Shown here: in pieces, positions 6,349-10,832 of the stretch | How the letters are laid out: every line of letters begins with the position of its first letter | Numbering within the stretch: position 1 is the stretch's first letter | Source: Nitrospirota bacterium | Lineage (GTDB): Bacteria > Nitrospirota > Thermodesulfovibrionia > Thermodesulfovibrionales > Magnetobacteriaceae | Assembly (NCBI GenBank): GCA_015233485.1 | Contig: JADFXO010000081.1 | Location: 1,561 to 12,392, forward strand | Reading direction: 5' to 3' | Length of the DNA: 10,832 nt | Notes under the pieces: model-generated | Told to the model about the DNA's origin: nothing | The model's input: the letters and a program-made list of their open reading frames with translations, nothing else | Database searches by the model: none | Program-made: the position numbers and the translations under genes

Positions 6349-6828
6349 ATGATAGATTTAGTGGTCAGCGATAGCGGCCCTTTGATTTCTTTAGAAAAAA
6401 TCAGGAATGGTTATGATTTCATTCGTAAATTATACAAAAAAATAATTGTTCCGCTATCTGTGATAGAGGAGCTTTCCTATGGCCTTCGTTTACCGCCAAA
6501 TGGTTATTTAGAAGCTTATAACATTAAAGACCTGGTGGAAATAAGACCAGTTATAAAAGAGAAACAGCCGGAAATTAAAGGCATAGAATGTCTGCACTTA
6601 GCAGAAGCAGATGCAATTTTATTAGCTATGCAGATGCAGTGCCCACTATTGATTGAAGAAACAATTAGCCGTCGGCTTGCTTTAGAAGCTGGATTAAAAA
6701 TATCAGGGATAGCAGGAACGATAGTAAGGGCTTTGAGGCAAGGTGTTATAGTCCGTGATGAGGCAGTTACTAAAACAGAGGAATTGTTAAATGGGGGACA
6801 GAGATTGACCTTATCCGTGAACGCTTAA
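6349..6828 (+). CDS. DUF3368 PIN-domain toxin (putative ribonuclease)
   Basis: This 159-residue protein matches DUF3368, a PIN-like nuclease family paired with UPF0175 antitoxins. It shows the first acidic residue in VVSDSGPLISL (D8), the PLSVIEEL helix (E40/E41) and LAEADAILLA (E86, D88). The block usually reading LLIDD...R..A appears as LLIEETISRRLA (E103-E104, R108-R109, A111), so the last acidic pair is Glu-Glu instead of the usual Asp-Asp. The metal site may still form, but activity is not certain. IAGTIVRALRQGVI (121-134) is the usual C-terminal helix. There is almost no Shine-Dalgarno sequence, so translation probably depends on coupling to the antitoxin 6 nt upstream. The last ten or so residues may be altered, because a tail of another toxin frame begins near 6790. 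Confidence 0.82.
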   Translation: MIDLVVSDSGPLISLEKIRNGYDFIRKLYKKIIVPLSVIEELSYGLRLPPNGYLEAYNIKDLVEIRPVIKEKQPEIKGIECLHLAEADAILLAMQMQCPLLIEETISRRLALEAGLKISGIAGTIVRALRQGVIVRDEAVTKTEELLNGGQRLTLSVNA

Positions 6829-6872
6829 AACGATTGAAGGAGGCTCTACAATGGAAGACGATTTTGAATTGA
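6789..6872 (+). pseudogene. Possible C-terminal tail of a HigB/RelE-type toxin
   Basis: In a frame different from both neighbours the strand reads KWGTEIDLIRERLKRLKEAL and stops at TGA 6870-6872, inside the start of the next gene. HigB/Gp49-like toxins that precede this type of HTH antitoxin often end in a similar basic helix (a pattern like xEIxxAxxRLKxxK) and overlap the antitoxin start. The rest of such a toxin is absent: the sequence upstream is the DUF3368 gene. This is an inference from a short pattern. Confidence 0.3.
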
Positions 6873-7171
6873 TATACGGTAGCGGTAACATTTACCGCGA
6901 CTTTGGACGCCCGAACGCGGGACTTTTGCAGGCTCGTGCCATCGTTGCGGCAAGAATCATCGGTATTCTCGACGAACGCAAGCTCACGACACGCGAGGCC
7001 GAAAGGTTGACGGGCGTGTCTCATTCGGAGTTTTCGCGCATCCGTAACGCACAACTTCGGCGGTTCACGCTTGACCGGATGATTACGATTCTTGGAAAAC
7101 TTGACGAAGATGTTGAAGTGGATGTTACATTCAAACCACGTCATGCTTTGCAACAAGAGGTACACGCCTAA
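6851..7171 (+). CDS. HTH (XRE, HTH_37-type) antitoxin-like regulator, apparently without its toxin
   Basis: The 106-residue protein has the layout of HigA/NadS-type antitoxins: an N-terminal SGNIYRDFGRPNA stretch (11-23), a helix LQARAIVAARIIGILDERKL, a helix-turn-helix (about 45-82) with TTREAERLTGVSHSEFSRIR, then FTLDRMITILGKL and a strand DVEVDVTF. It should bind DNA and normally represses its own operon and masks a RelE/HigB partner. A clear AAGGAGG at 6837-6843 lies 7 nt before the ATG. Just upstream only a tail resembling such a toxin remains, and the brnT/brnA remnant follows 5 nt downstream. Base composition is clearly more GC-rich than the two toxin-antitoxin genes before it, so the two sets probably came from different sources. 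Confidence 0.8.
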   Translation: MEDDFELIYGSGNIYRDFGRPNAGLLQARAIVAARIIGILDERKLTTREAERLTGVSHSEFSRIRNAQLRRFTLDRMITILGKLDEDVEVDVTFKPRHALQQEVHA

Positions 7172-7176
7172 GCGCG

Positions 7177-7433
7177 ATGACGAGGAAAGAGCATATCGTC
7201 AAATACACGGATAAGGAGGAAAGGTGGGTCAGCGTAGGAGAAACGAAGGGACGGCTTGTTGCCGTTGTATGGATGCGACGTGATGACGCCAGAAGCATAT
7301 CAATATCCGCGTGGATGCCGATGTGCTTGAATGGTTCCGTAGCAAGGGCAAAGGATACCAAACTTACATGAACAGCGTGTTACGTGCTTTTGTGGCGAAG
7401 CAAGGCGCAGGACAAGCCGGCAACAGTTTGTGA
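7177..7433 (+). pseudogene. Scrambled brnT/brnA toxin-antitoxin remnant
   Basis: Two overlapping frames contain parts of a BrnT/BrnA pair. The first starts at ATG 7177: MTRKEHIVKYTDKE resembles a BrnA N-terminus, then EERWVSVGETKGRLVAVVW resembles the middle of the BrnT toxin. Around 7287-7300 the likeness jumps to another frame, giving QKHINIRVDADVLEWF and then RSKGKGYQTYMNSVLRAFVA, the ribbon-helix-helix C-terminus of BrnA, ending at TGA 7431-7433. Neither gene is complete: BrnT lacks its start and its end, BrnA its middle. This points to internal deletions or recombination rather than a single frameshift. The BrnA C-terminus call is the most secure; the first 14 residues are the least. The remnant follows the HTH gene by 5 nt. 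Confidence 0.65.
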
Positions 7434-7451
7434 GCGAGAGCCCCAGCCACA

Positions 7452-7485
7452 AAAGGCAGCCGCAATTAAGTCCGCCGCTGCCTTT
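7452..7485. terminator. Possible bidirectional terminator between the brnA remnant and metV
   Basis: AAAGGCAGC (7452-7460) and GCTGCCTTT (7477-7485) form a perfect 9-bp stem with a 16-nt loop, between the converging ends of the plus-strand island and metV. On the plus strand a T-rich run (TTATTTTT, 7497-7504) follows at a distance. On the minus strand the stem is followed by only four Ts. If it acts on the minus strand, metF could not depend on the metV transcript. Confidence 0.45.
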
Positions 7486-7503
7486 GGCTTGTTGCCTTAT
7501 TTT

Positions 7504-8178
7504 TCAGGCTTTCTTTTCCTTTTTATCTTTTTCCTGTCTGCCCAGTGTGTGAGGGTTTTGTTTTTTTGACCAGTCCTTGGGCGGGAGTATCTCGCTCATC
7601 TTGTCCAGCTCGTTTACCTTTTTCTGCCTCTCGTAAATCCTCACCCATGCGCATTTTATATCCGCACTTACCTCGCAGTTGCCGTCTTTCATGCCGCCGC
7701 ATGGGCCGTTTAAAAGCCCCTTGGGGCAATTTGTAACAGGGCAGATGCCGCCGGTCTTGTCAATTATGCACTCGCCGCAGAGGGAGCATCTTTCGTCAAA
7801 CATCTGAAATCTGGTCATATTGCCCAAAAACATGGTGTCGTTTGACGGATAGACCGGTTTATCAGGGAATATCTCAACTGCGGACTGTGTGCCCGCCCCG
7901 CAGGACATTGCTATGATTGCGTCTGCGGCCTCACAGGCCTCCTTATCTCTTTTTAGTTCTATCTTTGTTCCAAGTGTCTGGCATCCCGTCTTTGGAATCA
8001 ACATTCCGGTAACGGTCTTTCCCTCTTGCTCCAGTTCCTCTTTCATGGCCTTCATGGCGGTCTCGTCGCCCGTCCCGCAAAGAGACGCGCACTCGGAACA
8101 CCCGACCAAAAAGAAACTGTTATATTTATTTAAGCTTTCCATTAGCTTCTCGTGGGGCTTCCTTTTTGAGATAATCAT
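7504..8178 (-). CDS. metV: MetV, iron-sulfur partner subunit of methylene-THF reductase
   Basis: MetV-type proteins correspond to the 'MTHFR C-terminal' family and pair with a short MetF in acetogens, where they are thought to pass electrons to the flavin subunit through Fe-S centres. The 224-residue sequence is rich in cysteine: C27-x2-C30-x3-C34 near the N-terminus, C66, C82 and C93 in the middle, and the conserved block C131-x2-C134-x2-C137 ... C146 ... C151-PKGLLNGP-C160-GG, characteristic of the family. The tail beyond about 205 is lysine-rich and probably disordered. AGGA lies 5 nt before the ATG, and the gene starts 30 nt after the folD stop. In many genomes metV and metF are adjacent; here the plus-strand toxin-antitoxin island lies between them, followed by a possible terminator. 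Confidence 0.9.
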   Translation of the reverse strand: MIISKRKPHEKLMESLNKYNSFFLVGCSECASLCGTGDETAMKAMKEELEQEGKTVTGMLIPKTGCQTLGTKIELKRDKEACEAADAIIAMSCGAGTQSAVEIFPDKPVYPSNDTMFLGNMTRFQMFDERCSLCGECIIDKTGGICPVTNCPKGLLNGPCGGMKDGNCEVSADIKCAWVRIYERQKKVNELDKMSEILPPKDWSKKQNPHTLGRQEKDKKEKKA

Positions 8179-8208
8179 GTTGTCCTCACTTTGTATTTAT
8201 TTTGCTAT

Positions 8209-9060
8209 TCATTTTACGGCGGCCTTGGCGGCTTCAACGGTATTGTACATGAGCATGGCTATCGTCATAGGACCCACGCCGCCCGGAACAGGGGTAATAA
8301 AACCTGCCCTTTCCTTTGCCTTTTCAAACTCCACATCACCGGTAAGTTTGCCGTCTTCTTTGACGTTGATGCCTATGTCAATAACCGCGGCGCCCTCTTT
8401 AATCCAGTCGCCCTTGATCATCTCGGCCTTGCCTACCGCGGCGCAAAGGATGTCGGCCCTCAGACAGGTCTCTTTCAGGTCAGGCGTCCTGCTGTGGCAA
8501 ATTGTTACCGTGGCGTGCTGCCTTAGAAGCAGCAGCGCTATGGGTTTCCCAACGATAACGCTCCTTCCCACTACTACCGCGTGCTTGCCCTTGGGATCAA
8601 CTCCATAGGCCTCAAGGAGTTACATGCAGCCGTGAGGTGTGCACGGTAAAAAGCCCGGCTCATCAAGCACCAGCCTTCCTAGTGAGTCCGGCCCGAAACC
8701 GTCAACGTCTTTTGACGTGGCGATTGCGTGCATGACTTCCTTTTCGTTGAGGTGTTTGGGCAGGGGCAGCTGGACGAGGATGCCGTGAACCTTTGGGTCG
8801 TTGTTCAGCTTGTCTATAAGCTCCATAAGCTCTTTCTGGGTGCTATCTTCCGGTATCTTGTTGCCCATACTTTTGATTCCCAACGATTCGCACATCTTTT
8901 CCTTGCTTGATACATATTTTTTCGACGCCGGATTCTCACCGACGAGCACAACCGCAAGGCCTGGCACCACACCCTTTGCCTTTAGCGCCTCCACTTCCTG
9001 CCTTAACGCCTCCGTTATGTCCTTCGCTACCTTCTTTCCATCAATTATAGTTGCCGACAC
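8209..9060 (-). pseudogene. folD: folD interrupted by one in-frame TAA (methylene-THF dehydrogenase/cyclohydrolase)
   Basis: FolD oxidises methylene-THF and hydrolyses methenyl-THF, or runs in reverse in the Wood-Ljungdahl methyl branch. Read through, the frame gives 283 residues, the normal length. The first half keeps the catalytic Y49-x3-K53, Q97 in VQLPLP and D120 in KDVDGF. The second keeps GRSVIVGKP (nucleotide binding) and TPVPGGVGPMT. Codon 147 (8620-8622) is TAA, between PCTPHGCM and LLEAYGVDPKGKH. The frame is the same on both sides and no residue is missing. Homologues usually have Glu here, so a single G-to-T change of GAA explains it. The start is GTG (9058-9060) behind a strong AAGGAGG. 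No ribosome site precedes the GTG at 8571 that could restart the second half. It is either a true nonsense mutation or a sequence error. Confidence 0.93.
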
Positions 9061-9076
9061 TAAACCCTCCTTGAGA

Positions 9077-9634
9077 TTATTTTTTAATGAGAGCGAGCAT
9101 TTCCTCTCTGGTTGATTGTTTGCTTCTAAAAATACCCCGAACTGCCGATGTTACTACCCTTGCGCCGTTTTTCTTTGTGCCGCGCATACTAAGGCACAGG
9201 TGTTCGGCGTCTATAATCACCATAGCGCCTTTTGGCCGGAGTTTTGCCATTATCAAATCGGCAAGCTCCGTAGTAAGCCTCTCCTGCACCTGAAGCCGTC
9301 TGGCCAGTATATCCACCGCCCTTGCCAGCGACCCGATGCCCACTATCTTACCCGCGGTGGGTATGTAGGCTATGTTTACAAACCCGAAAAAAGGCAGCAG
9401 GTGGTGTTCACACATAGAATAAAAACTTATGTCCTTAAGTATTACCATCTCCTCATGGCTTTCGCCCTCAATAGGGCGCAGGATCTCCTCTATTGAGGTC
9501 TCGCGCCCCGAAAGTATCTCCTCATACATGGCAGAGATACGCTCCGGCGTGCTGCACAGCCCCGGCCTTGTGATGTCCTCTCCAATACCCTCAAGGATGA
9601 GACGTATGCCTTCCTCTATCTTTTGCTTATTCAA
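9077..9634 (-). CDS. folE: GTP cyclohydrolase I
   Basis: FolE converts GTP to 7,8-dihydroneopterin triphosphate, the first step of tetrahydrofolate synthesis. The zinc and active-site motifs are clear: SMCEHHLLPFFG, with the Cys and His ligands, and later AEHLCLSMRG with the third ligand Cys; VGIGSLARAVDILARRLQVQERLT is also family-typical. I place the start at TTG 9632-9634 (MNKQKIEEGIRLIL, 185 residues): this is where the family begins, GAGGGG lies 10 nt upstream, and the TTG overlaps the TGA of the preceding gene as TTGA, a coupling arrangement. A second in-frame TTG at 9653-9655 would add seven residues and lacks such a site. It ends 16 nt before folD. Confidence 0.96.
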   Translation of the reverse strand: MNKQKIEEGIRLILEGIGEDITRPGLCSTPERISAMYEEILSGRETSIEEILRPIEGESHEEMVILKDISFYSMCEHHLLPFFGFVNIAYIPTAGKIVGIGSLARAVDILARRLQVQERLTTELADLIMAKLRPKGAMVIIDAEHLCLSMRGTKKNGARVVTSAVRGIFRSKQSTREEMLALIKK

Positions 9635-10239
9635 GCGGCGCTTTCCCCTCTGCAATATAAAACACCGGCGTCGGTTACAATCATATCCACCCTCACGTCA
9701 TGGCTCATTACGGGCACATGTTCCACGACTTGCTGCGTATAGGCAATAGCGGCAAGCACAGGGGGGTGCTGTTTTTTTATGGCGCTAATAAGCCTGTCAT
9801 AGTAGCCGCCGCCGTAGCCGATACGCCCGCCCGACTTGTCAAAGGCAAGGCCAGGCATGACTATAATATCTATGTCATCGGCGCACACCCGCCGCTCGGG
9901 GAGCGGCTCCGGTATGTCCATATATCCTAAGACGAGTTCATGCAGACCTGTTACCGAATACGGCTCAAGCTCACGCGTCTTTAGATTAACGCGCGGCAGG
10001 ACGATTGTCTTTTCTATATTTAACGCGGATTGAATCATCTCCAGCGTGTTGGGTTCACTCCTGATAGAGGCAAAAAACATGACCGATTTGGCTTTGATAA
10101 ACTCTTCAGTTTTAAATAAATTATTCTGTATCTCTTTGTCTTTAAGCCTTTTGATTTCGGGGTCGATAGAATCCCGCACCCTTATGGCCTCCATTCGCAG
10201 AGACGCCTTTGCGGCCTGTTCGTTTTCTACCGCAATCAT
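9631..10239 (-). CDS. 5-formyltetrahydrofolate cyclo-ligase
   Basis: This ATP-dependent enzyme (methenyl-THF synthetase, YgfA/Fau family) converts 5-formyl-THF, a dead-end form that inhibits folate enzymes, to 5,10-methenyl-THF, which FolD can use. The 202-residue length is typical. The basic N-terminal helix (AAKASLRMEAIRVRDSI), the substrate region MFFASIRSEPNT and the hallmark loop GGRIGYGGGYYDR (about 137-149) are present, together with the C-terminal strand VRVDMIVTDAGV. The ATG at 10237-10239 overlaps the stop of cooC as ATGA, and its own TGA overlaps the folE start, so it sits in a tightly coupled series. Its position between cooC and folE fits a salvage role in the same one-carbon pool. 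Confidence 0.95.
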   Translation of the reverse strand: MIAVENEQAAKASLRMEAIRVRDSIDPEIKRLKDKEIQNNLFKTEEFIKAKSVMFFASIRSEPNTLEMIQSALNIEKTIVLPRVNLKTRELEPYSVTGLHELVLGYMDIPEPLPERRVCADDIDIIVMPGLAFDKSGGRIGYGGGYYDRLISAIKKQHPPVLAAIAYTQQVVEHVPVMSHDVRVDMIVTDAGVLYCRGESAA

Positions 10240-10832
10240 CGCGCGGTGGCCTCTTCTATGGACTTTTTGATCATATCGGCCTCAACGACCGCGTTGGGGG
10301 CGTGAAGAAACGGAGGTGCTGCGTTTATGTCTGCCTGTACTATGTCCGCGTTAAAGCTGATATATCCGATGAGATTCATGCCTTCAATGTTTTTTTCAAT
10401 GAAATCTATATCCGCGGTATCCCTTATCTTACTTGCTACCACAAAGACATCCTTAATGCCCAGGGTGTTTGCCATCCCTTTGATTGTGCGCGCCGTTTGA
10501 AGGCTTCTTGAGCCTGGTTCAACGACAACGATAAAGGCGTCAACCGCCCCGGCAGTCCCGCGCGTGAGATGCTCTATGCCTGCTTCCATGTCAACGATAA
10601 CCACCATATCCGGGTCTAAAATGATGTGTTTCAGTAGCCGCTTTAAGAACACGTTCTCAGGACAATAACACCCCGACGCCGCCTCCTTAGATTTACCCAT
10701 AACCAGCAGCTTTATGCCATTTATATCAATGCTGCACGCCTCTGGTATGTCATCAACACGAGGGTTAAGCTTAAAGGCGCCTCCCATAGAGCCGGGCTTT
10801 GCGCCGGTACGCTCTTCAATCAGCTCAGACAT
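10236..10832 (-). CDS. cooC: CO dehydrogenase maturation ATPase CooC, C-terminal part (cut by the window edge)
   Basis: CooC is a dimeric ATPase of the MinD/ParA class that helps load nickel into the active-site cluster of carbon monoxide dehydrogenase. The visible 198 residues lack the P-loop, which lies beyond the window; full proteins have about 250-260 residues, so about 60 are missing and the ATG at 10832 is not the true start. Typical segments are ELIEERTG, GGAFKLNPRVDDIPE, the metal-binding CxC (C55-Y-C57 in SGCYCPENV), VVIVDMEAGIEHLTRG (switch II region) and the nucleotide-contacting VVASKIRD. It overlaps the cyclo-ligase by 4 nt. Its presence supports a CODH/acetyl-CoA synthase system nearby, upstream of this window. 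Confidence 0.93.
   Translation of the reverse strand: MSELIEERTGAKPGSMGGAFKLNPRVDDIPEACSIDINGIKLLVMGKSKEAASGCYCPENVFLKRLLKHIILDPDMVVIVDMEAGIEHLTRGTAGAVDAFIVVVEPGSRSLQTARTIKGMANTLGIKDVFVVASKIRDTADIDFIEKNIEGMNLIGYISFNADIVQADINAAPPFLHAPNAVVEADMIKKSIEEATAR

Noticed and set aside
8209..8571. Second half of FolD as an independent gene starting at GTG 8571
   Set aside because: There is no ribosome site before the GTG, and the coding likeness continues in frame upstream to the TAA, so it is part of an interrupted folD.
2943..8622. Stop codon reassignment as an explanation for the in-frame TAG and TAA
   Set aside because: TAG ends metF, panB and the cyclase gene, TAA ends thyX, folE and several island genes, and TGA ends metV, cooC and others, so all three act as stops.

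Overview
This window reads as part of the chromosome of an anaerobic bacterium that uses the Wood-Ljungdahl (reductive acetyl-CoA) pathway. A minus-strand gene series joins a CO dehydrogenase maturation ATPase (cooC) to tetrahydrofolate one-carbon enzymes, including the MetF/MetV pair typical of acetogen-type methylene-THF reductases. The cysteine-bearing GAF/PAS/GGDEF sensor and the REP-like TCATTCCTGCGAAAGCAGGAAT repeats are of a kind common in Nitrospirota and Desulfobacterota. That taxonomic guess is an inference and is not proven by the sequence.

Layout. Positions 1-61 hold nothing recognisable. A promoter (70-97) leads into a membrane diguanylate cyclase (125-2419, +). A second promoter and a short direct repeat precede a hypothetical gene (2574-2945, +), whose frame continues past its TAG to 3053. 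An inverted pair of REP-like hairpins (3149-3299) then separates this gene from the convergent minus-strand block. Read in its direction of transcription (right to left), that block is: cooC (partial at the window edge) > 5-formyl-THF cyclo-ligase > folE > folD (interrupted by one in-frame TAA) > metV, then a plus-strand toxin-antitoxin island, then metF > panB > thyX. Short gaps and 4-nt start/stop overlaps point to translational coupling inside each half.

The island (about 6094-7433) splits metV from metF. It holds an intact UPF0175/DUF3368 (PIN) pair, an HTH antitoxin whose toxin seems reduced to a C-terminal tail, and a scrambled brnT/brnA remnant. On the metF side a short minus-strand open frame (5963-6093) looks like the tail of a gene cut off at the island edge. 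A good extended -10 promoter overlaps it and probably drives metF-panB-thyX independently, through a leader of about 138 nt that carries direct repeats and a hairpin.

How the genes fit together. FolE starts pterin synthesis. The cyclo-ligase returns 5-formyl-THF to the active pool. FolD would interconvert formyl-, methenyl- and methylene-THF. MetF/MetV reduce methylene-THF to methyl-THF for acetyl-CoA synthase, whose CODH partner needs CooC. PanB and ThyX draw on the same methylene-THF for pantothenate and dTMP. I see no clearly new multi-gene system. The points most worth a second look are the interrupted folD, the mosaic toxin-antitoxin island inside the one-carbon cluster, and the leader and promoter created upstream of metF.
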